The notes under the pieces were generated by a model. The model was not told where the DNA came from, made no database searches, and saw nothing but the letters and a program-made list of their open reading frames with translations. A stretch of DNA of 12,484 nt from the NCBI GenBank assembly GCA_012512605.1, contig JAAZDX010000230.1, positions 1-12,484 on the forward strand, written 5' to 3'. Position numbers and translations under genes: made by a program. This document shows, piece after piece, positions 5,633 through 12,468 of this stretch. Each line of letters begins with the position of its first letter. Position 1 is the first letter of the stretch. Origin of the DNA: Bacillota bacterium (GTDB lineage: Bacteria; Bacillota; UBA4882; UBA10575).

Positions 5633-6733
5633 ATGCCGCTGGTTGGCGCACTCGCCTTTTATTTCACCAGACCTTCCGCTCCCGAAGTTGCAACTGATAC
5701 GGCAGGTTTTAAAATTGGTCTTGTCACCGGTACCGTATCCCAGAACGAAGACGAGTATCGGGGGGCAGAAGCAGCCATTGCCAAGTATCCTGATCTGATT
5801 AAACATGTTACCTATCCCGATAATTTCATGCAAGAACAAGAGACCTACATTGCGCAGATTACAGGTCTTGCTGCAGATCCGGAAGTAAAAGCGATCATCG
5901 TGAACCAAGCTGTTCCCGGCACCATCGCTGCGATCCGGCGCGTACGGGAAACCCGCCCGGATATGATCTTTATTGCCGGCGAACCCCACGAAGATCCACC
6001 CTTAATTGAGCCGGCTGTTGATGTGACCCTCATTCCGAACCAGCCGGAACGGGGTAAGACAATTCCGCAACTGGCCAAAGAGATGGGTGCCACCGCACTC
6101 TTACACTATTCTTTCCCGCGGCATATGTCCTATGCCCAATTGGCCGAACGCCGCGATATCATGAGGGAAGAATGTGAAGAATTAGGGTTGATCTTTGTTG
6201 ATGTCAACGCTCCCGACCCGATGGGCGAAGGTGGAATCCCCGCCGCTCAGCAGTTTATTTTAGAAGATGTACCCCGCCAGGTTGCCAAGTACGGTAAGGA
6301 TATCGCGCTCTTCTCCACTAACTGCGCAATGCAGGAGCCGTTAATTGCTGCCGCTGTGCAAACCGGTGCCATCTTCCCAGAACAATGCTGCCCGAGTCCG
6401 ACCCATGGTTATCCGGGTGCTTTAGCGCTTGAGATTACCGATGAGATCAAAGGTAACTTCCCCGCGATTGTCGAAGCCATCAACAAAAAGATTGTTGAGG
6501 TGGGCGGAGCAGGCCGTTTTGCTACTTGGCCCATTGCCACCGGGTACCTCCATTCCATTGGCGGCGTAGAAATCGCCAAGTTAGCCTTGGAAGGTGAGTT
6601 AGATCTCAACGACATCGAAGCGGTTTCTAAAGTCATGAGTGATGTTGCGGGCACCGAGATCGTCATGACCCGCTTGAGTGACAACGGAAACTTCTACATG
6701 TACATCAGTGATTCTCATATCTTCGGAAATTAA
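5633..6733 (+). CDS. DUF3798 domain protein, probable binding protein of the adjacent ABC importer
   Basis: The 366-residue product matches DUF3798, an uncharacterised family with a periplasmic-binding-protein-like layout. The body begins at F-K-I-G-L-V-T-G-T-V-S-Q (about 26-37), followed by R-G-A-E-A-A-I, a run of alternating strands and helices (A-I-I-V-N-Q-A-V-P, M-I-F-I-A-G-E-P-H), and cysteine-containing segments S-T-N-C-A and Q-C-C-P-S-P-T-H-G (about 228-259). Gene order with a double ATPase and two permeases argues that it delivers the solute. The N-terminus is odd: MPLVGALAFYFTRPSAPEVA has a short hydrophobic part, no leading basic residues and no lipobox cysteine. An ATG with lysines (5620) lies just upstream in another frame, and the TGA at 5621 blocks extension. 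A one-base indel in the signal peptide is possible. The upstream AAGAAGG site is very close to ATG 5633. Confidence 0.85.
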   Translation: MPLVGALAFYFTRPSAPEVATDTAGFKIGLVTGTVSQNEDEYRGAEAAIAKYPDLIKHVTYPDNFMQEQETYIAQITGLAADPEVKAIIVNQAVPGTIAAIRRVRETRPDMIFIAGEPHEDPPLIEPAVDVTLIPNQPERGKTIPQLAKEMGATALLHYSFPRHMSYAQLAERRDIMREECEELGLIFVDVNAPDPMGEGGIPAAQQFILEDVPRQVAKYGKDIALFSTNCAMQEPLIAAAVQTGAIFPEQCCPSPTHGYPGALALEITDEIKGNFPAIVEAINKKIVEVGGAGRFATWPIATGYLHSIGGVEIAKLALEGELDLNDIEAVSKVMSDVAGTEIVMTRLSDNGNFYMYISDSHIFGN

Positions 6734-6764
6734 AGTTAAGTTGCGAATTGACCTGAGGAGATGC

Positions 6765-6823
6765 AAAAGGCGGGCTTAACAGCCTCGCCTTTTCTCCCTT
6801 ATGGCGCCGCTATGGCGCCATAA
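6765..6823 (+). promoter_or_regulatory. Two tandem hairpins between the binding-protein and ATPase genes
   Basis: Hairpin 1 pairs AAAAGGCG-GGCT (6765-6776) with AGCC-T-CGCCTTTT (6781-6793), with one bulged T and a TAAC loop. Hairpin 2 is a perfect 10-bp stem, TTATGGCGCC (6799-6808) with GGCGCCATAA (6814-6823), around a 5-nt loop. Neither has a long U-tract, although hairpin 1 ends in four T residues. Such elements after binding-protein genes commonly stabilise the upstream message or cut read-through, giving more binding protein than membrane parts. That role is inferred. Confidence 0.7.
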
Positions 6824-6847
6824 TTATTACCGAGAGGGGTTTTAAAG

Positions 6848-8449
6848 TTGCCTGAATCTACAGTTCTGGAACTTAAAAATATTACGAAGAAATATTTTGG
6901 CACAACGGTCTTAAAAGGGATTAATCTATCCGTTAAGCCAGGAGAGATTCATGCGATCGTCGGAGAGAACGGCGCCGGCAAATCCACCCTGATGAACTTG
7001 ATCTTTGGCATGCCCGTTATTCATGAGACCGGGGGCTTTGAAGGCGATATTCTCATGGATGGCCAAATTGTAAATATTACCTCTCCGCGTCAAGCCATGG
7101 AATTGGGGATTGGCATGGTCCACCAAGAGTTTATGCTGATTCCCGGTTTTACGGTTACGGAGAATATTAAACTCAACCGGGAACGGACCAAACCCAACCT
7201 GGCCAGTAAAATCCTGGGCTCCGGGATGGAAACCCTGGATTACCCCGCCATGCGCTGCGATAGCCAACGGGCCCTGGAGAAACTGGGTTTAGCCATCGAT
7301 GAGAGCACCCTGGTCTCCCAATTGCCCGTTGGTTATATGCAGTTTGTGGAGATTGCCCGGGAGATTGATAAAACCCATTCCCGTTTGCTTGTTTTTGATG
7401 AGCCCACCGCAGTCTTGGCCGAGAGCGAAGCCGAACATCTGATCACGGCGATGAAACGCCTGGCGGAACAGGGAATTGCCATCCTCTTTATCACCCACCG
7501 GTTGGATGAAGTGATGGCTTGCAGCAATACCGTCAGCATCTTACGCGATGGCGAGCTGGTTAAAACCCTAAACCGGGAAGAAACCAGTGTGGAAGAGATC
7601 GCCGAACTGATGGTCGGCCGTAAACTGGAACGTGATCACTTACCGCCCCGGACGACCCCCCCCAACGATGAAGATATTATCCTTGAACTTGCCGACCTTA
7701 GCGTGGAGATGCCCGGCGAGCGGGTCCAGGGGTTAAACCTTAAAGTACGGCGGGGTGAAATCTTGGGCCTTGGTGGGTTGGCTGGTCAGGGGAAAATCGG
7801 CATTGCCAACGGCGTAATGGGCTTATACCCATCCAGGGGTCGGATCGTCAAAGACGGACAACCGCTTAATCTAAACAACCCAAAAGCGGCGATCGAAGCA
7901 AAAATGGCTTTTGTCTCCGAAGACCGCCGTGGTGTTGGTTTATTACTAGACGAATCAATCGCCGTCAACATTGTCTTAACCAGTATCGAAGCGCAGAACA
8001 AATTCTTACGCCGGACTTTGCTTCCAGGCGTTCAACTGCTCGACCAAAAAGCAGTACGCGATTATGCTTTGAAAATGATTGAAGATTTAGATATCCGGTG
8101 CACCGGACCAAACCAAGCGGTTAGACGCCTTTCCGGCGGTAACCAACAAAAAGTCTGTTTGGCGCGGGCTTTCTCGTTGCAACCGGAGATCCTTTGGGTT
8201 TCGGAACCGACCCGGGGGATTGATATTGGCGCCAAAAAATTGGTGCTTGATCTTTTGGTCCGGTTCAACCGGGAATATGGCATGACCATCATCATGACTT
8301 CCAGCGAACTCAATGAGTTAAGAAGGATCTGCGACCGAATTGCCTTGGTTTACAAAGGGAAAATTGCCGGTATCTTGAAACCGGATGCTTCTGATCGGGA
8401 CTTTGGTTTAATGATCGCAGGTAAGCAACCAACGAAGGAGGTGGGTTGA
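6848..8449 (+). CDS. Double-domain ABC ATPase, RbsA/BMP-transporter type
   Basis: The 533-residue protein has two fused ABC domains, as in RbsA/MglA sugar and BMP-type nucleoside importers. Domain 1 has canonical Walker A GENGAGKST (39-47), Walker B V-F-D-E-P with Glu185 and switch His217, but a weak signature L-P-V-G-Y-M-Q (159-165). Domain 2 is the reverse: a degenerate Walker A G-L-A-G-Q-G-K (310-316), the family's S-E-D-R-R-G-V-G segment, a canonical signature LSGGNQQK (428-435), and a Walker B reading W-V-S-E-P-T, where the usual Asp is Ser452. The one intact ATP site would pair domain 1 Walker A with the domain 2 signature. The start is TTG at 6848, 8 nt after AGAGGGG (6833-6839). It is separated from the DUF3798 gene by two hairpins and is followed after one base by the first permease gene. 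Confidence 0.93.
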   Translation: MPESTVLELKNITKKYFGTTVLKGINLSVKPGEIHAIVGENGAGKSTLMNLIFGMPVIHETGGFEGDILMDGQIVNITSPRQAMELGIGMVHQEFMLIPGFTVTENIKLNRERTKPNLASKILGSGMETLDYPAMRCDSQRALEKLGLAIDESTLVSQLPVGYMQFVEIAREIDKTHSRLLVFDEPTAVLAESEAEHLITAMKRLAEQGIAILFITHRLDEVMACSNTVSILRDGELVKTLNREETSVEEIAELMVGRKLERDHLPPRTTPPNDEDIILELADLSVEMPGERVQGLNLKVRRGEILGLGGLAGQGKIGIANGVMGLYPSRGRIVKDGQPLNLNNPKAAIEAKMAFVSEDRRGVGLLLDESIAVNIVLTSIEAQNKFLRRTLLPGVQLLDQKAVRDYALKMIEDLDIRCTGPNQAVRRLSGGNQQKVCLARAFSLQPEILWVSEPTRGIDIGAKKLVLDLLVRFNREYGMTIIMTSSELNELRRICDRIALVYKGKIAGILKPDASDRDFGLMIAGKQPTKEVG

Positions 8450-8450
8450 G

Positions 8451-9527
8451 ATGGAATTGAACATGAACAAAGTCAAAAATATCTTTGATCCCCACCATCT
8501 CAAGGCATTCTACGAAAAATTCGGCTTGCCGCGCCTGATCATCAGCAGTTTTCTTCTGGGCCTTTTTATTCTGGCTTTTATCATGAAAATGGACATCACC
8601 ATCCTGCTGAGCGACTCTTTGGCGCGGATCGGCATGAACGGCCTCCTGGTCCTGGCCATGCTGCCAACCTTGGTGACCGGGGTCGGCCTCAACTTCGGCC
8701 TCCCTGTCGGTTTCGTTTGTGGATTGGTCGGAGGCGTAATCAGCATGGAGTATGATTTAACCGGTTTCACCGGACTTTTTGTGGCCATGCTTTGCGCTGT
8801 CCCCCTCGCCATTATTACCGGCTATTTATACGCGTCATTACTTGATCGGGTCCGTGGTCAGGAGATGATGGTCGGTACCTACGTCGGTTTTGCGGTAGTT
8901 GCCGGCATGTGTATTTTCTGGCTGACGGCACCCTTTAAGAATCCGTCCATGATCTGGGCCATCGGCGGTCAGGGACTGCGCGTTACGCTGACCTTATACG
9001 AACATTACAGCAGGATTCTCAATAACTTTCTGGCATTCAACATTTTTGGGGTGACCATTCCCACCGGATTGTTGTTGTTCTTTGGGTTTTTCTGCTGGCT
9101 AGCCAGTCTCTTCTTCCGTACCCGCACCGGACTGGCGATGATTGCGACCGGGGCAAATCCCATGTACGCCAAATCTTCCGGGATTAACACCCGTGCCATG
9201 CGCTACACCAGTGTGATCATCTCCAATGTTCTGGCGGCCATTGGTGCCCTGGTTTACGCCCAGAGTTACGGGTTCCTTCAGTTGTACACTGCGCCTTTAT
9301 TTATGGCTTTTCCAGCCGTCGCCGCCGCTCTGATCGGAGGCGCTACGCTGAAAAAAGCAACCGTCGGTCATATCATTATCGGGACAATTCTTTTCCAAAC
9401 CTTACTAACGATCGCTTTACCAGTAACCCAAACCGTGCTGCAAGGTACCGATATTAGTGAGATTGCCCGCATGATTATTAGTAATGGTATGATCCTATAC
9501 GCTTTAACAAGGAACGAAAGGGGGTAA
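8451..9527 (+). CDS. ABC transporter permease 1, RbsC/BMP type
   Basis: This 358-residue membrane protein has about 8-10 hydrophobic segments and belongs to the BPD_transp_2 superfamily (RbsC, YufP/YufQ). It carries a T-G-V-G-L-N-F-G-L-P-V-G segment shared in form with the second permease, and the cytoplasmic coupling region G-L-A-M-I-A-T-G-A-N-P-M-Y-A-K-S-S-G-I-N. A glycine-rich A-A-L-I-G-G-A-T-L-K-K-A-T-V-G-H stretch near the end is also shared. The ATG at 8451 follows AAGGAGGT (8435-8442) by 8 nt, one base after the ATPase stop. It likely forms one half of an asymmetric channel with the next gene product. Substrate unknown. Confidence 0.92.
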   Translation: MELNMNKVKNIFDPHHLKAFYEKFGLPRLIISSFLLGLFILAFIMKMDITILLSDSLARIGMNGLLVLAMLPTLVTGVGLNFGLPVGFVCGLVGGVISMEYDLTGFTGLFVAMLCAVPLAIITGYLYASLLDRVRGQEMMVGTYVGFAVVAGMCIFWLTAPFKNPSMIWAIGGQGLRVTLTLYEHYSRILNNFLAFNIFGVTIPTGLLLFFGFFCWLASLFFRTRTGLAMIATGANPMYAKSSGINTRAMRYTSVIISNVLAAIGALVYAQSYGFLQLYTAPLFMAFPAVAAALIGGATLKKATVGHIIIGTILFQTLLTIALPVTQTVLQGTDISEIARMIISNGMILYALTRNERG

Positions 9528-9533
9528 AAGATA

Positions 9534-10697
9534 ATGGCTGACGCAAAAGTTGCACCAAAAAACTTGATGAAGAAACCACCAGTAAAACAGGATAATAAAT
9601 CGAACGTTGATCGTATCCTCAGTGAGCTATCTGTCCCACTCTTCTTTGCGCTGCTTTGTTTGGCCGGAATCATTGCCGCACAGCTCAACCCGCGTTTTTT
9701 GGTTAATGAGATCATCACCCGTTTAGCACGGAACCTCTTTTTGGTCTTATCGCTGATCATTCCCGTCATTGCCGGGTTAGGACTTAACTTTGGGATCGTC
9801 ATCGGTGCCATGTCCGGGCAGGCGGCTTTAATTATCGTTACCCATCTGGGAATCGGCGGACTCCCCGGGTTTTTACTCGCTGCTTTGATCTCCGTCCCCT
9901 TCTCCGTTTTTCTAGGTTGGTTGACCGGTCTGGTTCTCAACCGGGCCAAAGGCCGGGAGATGGTAACCGGTTATATTTTAGGGTTCTTCGCCAACGGCGT
10001 TTATCAACTATTCTTTTTAGTCCTGGTCGGAACGTTAATCCCAATGAATAATCCAAAAATGATGCTACCCTCCGGGATCGGGCTCCGCAATACCATGGAC
10101 CTGATCGCCGTTAACCGGGCTTTAGATCGTGCCCTCTTCAGTTCCCTGCGACTGGGCTCTTTCCAAATCCCTTGGGCTACATTTTTGGTCATTGGTGCTT
10201 TGTGCCTTTTCACTTCTTATTTTACGAAGACGAAATTAGGCCAGCAAATGCGCGCTGTCGGTCAGGATATGCATATTGCTGAAGTTTCCGGGATTAATGT
10301 CAACCGCACCCGGCTGATTGCCATCATCATCTCGACCGTCCTTGGCGCGTGGGGACAATTGATCTACCTGCAAAACCTCGGCACCTTTAACACCTATAAT
10401 AGCCATGAGCAGGTCGGGATGTTCTCCATTGCTGCCCTTTTGATTGGTGGCGCTTCCATCTCCAAAGCCACCATTTGGAATGCGATCATCGGTGTCTTGC
10501 TCTTCCACACTTTGTTTGTGGTTTCTCCCCTTGCCGGCCAGCGCATCCTCGGTATTCCCCAAGTGGGTGAATACTTCCGGAGCTTCCTCGCTTACGGTGT
10601 CATCGCCGTAGCCTTGGCGCTCCACGCTTGGCAGAGCAAGAAACAAGCTCAGCATCAAGCGGAAGAGCAGTCCGCCCAGCAGGCACAGGAGGATTAA
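9534..10697 (+). CDS. ABC transporter permease 2, RbsC/BMP type
   Basis: The 387-residue membrane protein is a diverged paralogue of the preceding permease. The same blocks recur in order: A-G-L-G-L-N-F-G-I-V-I-G, then a coupling region M-R-A-V-G-Q-D-M-H-I-A-E-V-S-G-I-N, then A-A-L-L-I-G-G-A-S-I-S-K-A-T. It differs by a lysine-rich cytoplasmic N-terminus of about 30 residues and a soluble C-terminal tail rich in Gln, Ala and Glu (about the last 24 residues). The ATG follows a purine-rich AAAGGGGG site and lies 6 nt after the previous stop. It is last in the operon, before a strong terminator. The heterodimeric pair with one double ATPase is the BMP/YufOPQ arrangement. Confidence 0.92.
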   Translation: MADAKVAPKNLMKKPPVKQDNKSNVDRILSELSVPLFFALLCLAGIIAAQLNPRFLVNEIITRLARNLFLVLSLIIPVIAGLGLNFGIVIGAMSGQAALIIVTHLGIGGLPGFLLAALISVPFSVFLGWLTGLVLNRAKGREMVTGYILGFFANGVYQLFFLVLVGTLIPMNNPKMMLPSGIGLRNTMDLIAVNRALDRALFSSLRLGSFQIPWATFLVIGALCLFTSYFTKTKLGQQMRAVGQDMHIAEVSGINVNRTRLIAIIISTVLGAWGQLIYLQNLGTFNTYNSHEQVGMFSIAALLIGGASISKATIWNAIIGVLLFHTLFVVSPLAGQRILGIPQVGEYFRSFLAYGVIAVALALHAWQSKKQAQHQAEEQSAQQAQED

Positions 10698-10718
10698 TTT
10701 AATCCGAACCTAAAACAG

Positions 10719-10758
10719 AAAAAGAAGTTGTTCACCCTTTTAGAACAACTTCTTTTTT
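10719..10758 (+). terminator. Strong intrinsic terminator of the DUF3798 ABC operon
   Basis: AAGAAGTTGTTC (10722-10733) pairs perfectly with GAACAACTTCTT (10743-10754) around a 9-nt loop. A-T pairs extend the stem at its base, which merges into a T tract. It begins about 20 bp after the last permease stop codon. Confidence 0.88.
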
Positions 10759-10850
10759 ATTTCCAGCAAGATTGAACTGCTTTCTCTTCGTTTTTACGAC
10801 CTTTCCTTTATGTTTTCAACATTGTCCTTTTCAGGCTTTTCGTGAATTTC

Positions 10851-10880
10851 TTAGCTTTTTTGTTAACTTTATGGTAAAAT
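10851..10880 (+). promoter_or_regulatory. Possible extended -10 promoter of the DUF6978/DUF1828 module
   Basis: TGGTAAAAT (10872-10880) is an extended -10 element; the -35 is poor (TTAGCT at 10851, 18 bp spacing). It lies about 130 bp before the DUF6978-like start. The rest of the gap 10,759-11,013 is A+T-rich, with no gene or clear repeat that I can see. Confidence 0.4.
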
Positions 10881-11013
10881 TAGGTCGAAAAGCAAAATCG
10901 TGTTTATTAAATAGTTATATGTAAGTGATATCAGAGTTCATTTTTTAGATTTCATATCTTTGTTATTAAGCTTTCTCTTTCTTTGATAATAAGCCTGCAG
11001 GAGGGAGCTAAGA

Positions 11014-11472
11014 TTGAGTTTTAACCAAGAGTTTATTCATTTTCTTATTTCATGTCCTAAAAGGATAAAAGAAGCGCCCAAAAAAGAGATGGTTTGTGAA
11101 AAAGGGCATCTCCGTAACAATATGAAACTAATATCAGACGACGGTAAATTTGAATTTGAAGTTTTCATAAGAGTAAATCAAGCCTTTCCAGAAAATTTTT
11201 CTATTGGTTTGGTTTATATCCCCAGGGATGGAACTAGTAGAATAACCTTGTTAAGATACAATGGCCCCCATGGTCCCCAAAATTCAATCGATTCCCACCA
11301 TGCCTCTTCTCATATCCATATAGCAACCGAGGAGAATATTTCCAAGGGTTTGAGAGCAGAAAAAAGCGCCATACTAAACTACGGAATACGCAACTTATCA
11401 GGACGCGATATATTTTTTTGTGAAAAAATGTGGTATCATGGAAGCCGACAAATATTTTCGCTATATAAATAA
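11014..11472 (+). CDS. DUF6978-like protein, C-terminus lost by an apparent frameshift
   Basis: As read, the frame gives 152 residues from TTG 11014, with GGAGG (11000-11004) 9 nt upstream. I assign it tentatively to the DUF6978 group from the F-E-F-E-V-F-I-R-V-N then F-P-E-N-F-S-I-G-L-V-Y-I-P-R-D-G block (46-73), the R-Y-N-G-P-H-G motif (81-87) and the histidine cluster S-H-H-A-S-S-H-I-H-I-A (94-104). From about residue 122 the sequence stops looking like a coherent protein. The next frame (from 11,378) reads on as TTEYATYQDAIYFFVKKCGI and beyond, ending at 11,530. Removing one A from the AAA at 11,376-11,378 would restore a protein of about 171 residues that overlaps the DUF1828 gene by 23 nt. 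This is either a disrupted gene or a sequence error. Function unknown. Confidence 0.7.
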   Translation: MSFNQEFIHFLISCPKRIKEAPKKEMVCEKGHLRNNMKLISDDGKFEFEVFIRVNQAFPENFSIGLVYIPRDGTSRITLLRYNGPHGPQNSIDSHHASSHIHIATEENISKGLRAEKSAILNYGIRNLSGRDIFFCEKMWYHGSRQIFSLYK

Positions 11473-11530
11473 ACAACAAACACTCTTCGATGAATGGGGT
11501 GGAATCGATGAATTATTTAGAGACTCTTAA
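11378..11530 (+). pseudogene. Out-of-frame C-terminal part of the DUF6978-like gene
   Basis: Just after an in-frame TAA (11,375-11,377), this frame is open for 50 codons to a TAA at 11,528-11,530. It encodes TTEYATYQDAIYFFVKKCGI, then M-E-A-D-K-Y-F-R-Y-I-N-K-Q-Q, then L-F-D-E-W-G-G-I-D-E-L-F-R-D-S. It has a balanced composition and no start or ribosome-binding site at its beginning, as expected for the tail of the preceding gene after a one-base insertion. Confidence 0.7.
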
Positions 11531-12263
11531 GAGACAATTCAATAATAGAATCAGCTTCAAAGAAAAACGTCCTGGAATAATACAGATTTTCGCTCCCTTT
11601 TTTCATGAAGATGGAGATATGCTTGATATATTCTTAGAAAGCCGCAATGGTAAAATTATTATCAGCGATTACGGTATGACTATTATGAGGTTATCCTATA
11701 CGTATGACTTAGATTCGCCGAATAAGCAACAGATTTTTGAGCGAATCGTTGCAGAAAATGGTCTCCAAGAACACGATGGGAACATCTATTTAGAAACAAC
11801 TGAAAGACAACTCTATAATGCCCTATTTCAGTTTGCCCAAACAATCGCAAAAGTTACGACGATGAGTTATTATAAACGAGAGGTATTAAAGAGTTTTTTC
11901 TACGAAATGCTCGAAGATTTTGTAATTACCGATTTAAATAGGTTTAACCCTCAACCACGCTATATCCCCGACCCCCAAAAAGACTATTTAGAAGTTGATT
12001 ATCATTTTCCGCTCGGCAAAAAGTCGATATTTTTATTCGGGGTGAAAGATTCACAAAAGGCTAGACTTTCTACGATTGCTTGTTTAGAATTCCAACGTTC
12101 CAAAATCCCCTTTACAAGTGTTATCGTACATGAAGATTTTGAAAATCTACCAAAAAAAGACCGGAAATTAATAACAAATGCCGCTGATAAACAGTTTACA
12201 AACTTTGATGATTTTAAGAAAGGTATTTTTTCTTATTTAGATCGAGAATCTTTGTCTGTTTAA
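11508..12263 (+). CDS. DUF1828/DUF1829 domain protein
   Basis: This 251-residue protein has an N-terminal DUF1828-type domain: R-P-G-I-I-Q-I-F-A-P-F-F-H-E-D-G-D-M-L-D (21-40), then I-S-D-Y-G-M-T (52-58) and F-A-Q-T-I-A-K-V (109-116). A DUF1829-like C-terminal half contains L-E-V-D-Y-H-F (161-167) and L-F-G-V-K-D-S (176-182). Both families are uncharacterised and often occur in accessory or mobile regions. I prefer ATG 11508, with GGGGTGG 5 nt upstream; an in-frame ATG at 11490 would add six residues but has no ribosome-binding site. It lies in one operon with the DUF6978-like gene, whose restored reading frame would overlap it by 23 nt. Codon use is A/T-rich (AGA, ATA, TTA), unlike the transporters before it. 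No membrane segment or signal peptide is seen. Confidence 0.85.
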   Translation: MNYLETLKRQFNNRISFKEKRPGIIQIFAPFFHEDGDMLDIFLESRNGKIIISDYGMTIMRLSYTYDLDSPNKQQIFERIVAENGLQEHDGNIYLETTERQLYNALFQFAQTIAKVTTMSYYKREVLKSFFYEMLEDFVITDLNRFNPQPRYIPDPQKDYLEVDYHFPLGKKSIFLFGVKDSQKARLSTIACLEFQRSKIPFTSVIVHEDFENLPKKDRKLITNAADKQFTNFDDFKKGIFSYLDRESLSV

Positions 12264-12350
12264 GCACCGTTTAACAAGCGTATGAGAGAAGGAAATAGTA
12301 CCTGCATCTCTTGGGCCGGAACTATGATTTATTTCTATAATTCAGACAAA

Positions 12351-12381
12351 AAAAGAAGGTTTCCGTTTCCGGAAACCTTTT
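12351..12381 (-). terminator. Terminator for the tRNA transcript, possibly bidirectional
   Basis: AAGGTTTCCG (12,356-12,365) and CGGAAACCTT (12,370-12,379) form a perfect 10-bp stem with a 4-nt loop. On the minus strand it is followed, after CT, by a run of T residues (the A-run at 12,347-12,354), suiting the tRNA unit. On the plus strand it has a short T tail and could also end the DUF1828 operon. The 87 bp between 12,264 and 12,350 show nothing I can name. Confidence 0.75.
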
Positions 12382-12392
12382 GTGCTTCGCAA

Positions 12393-12468
12393 TGGAGCCA
12401 GCGATCGGACTTGAACCGATAACCTGCTGATTACAAGTCAGCTGCTCTGCCAATTGAGCTACGCTGGC
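12393..12468 (-). tRNA. tRNA-Thr, anticodon TGT
   Basis: A complete 76-nt cloverleaf is present on the minus strand. The acceptor GCCAGCG pairs with CGCTGGC, the D arm is GCTC/GAGC, the anticodon arm is GCTGA-CTTGTAA-TCAGC with anticodon TGT, the variable loop has 5 nt, and the T arm is ATCGG-TTCAAGT-CCGAT. Discriminator T is followed by an encoded CCA. It reads ACA and, by wobble, other threonine codons. Its 3' end faces the A+T-rich DUF6978/DUF1828 module. Confidence 0.98.

Noticed and set aside
9368..9949. Long minus-strand open frame over the permease genes
   Set aside because: It is antisense to two well-supported permease genes, has a skewed Lys/Arg/Pro-rich composition and shows no recognisable domain.
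11375..11380. Programmed frameshift in the DUF6978-like gene
   Set aside because: There is no slippery heptamer, only AAA, and the new frame begins right after a stop. A simple indel or base-call error is more likely.
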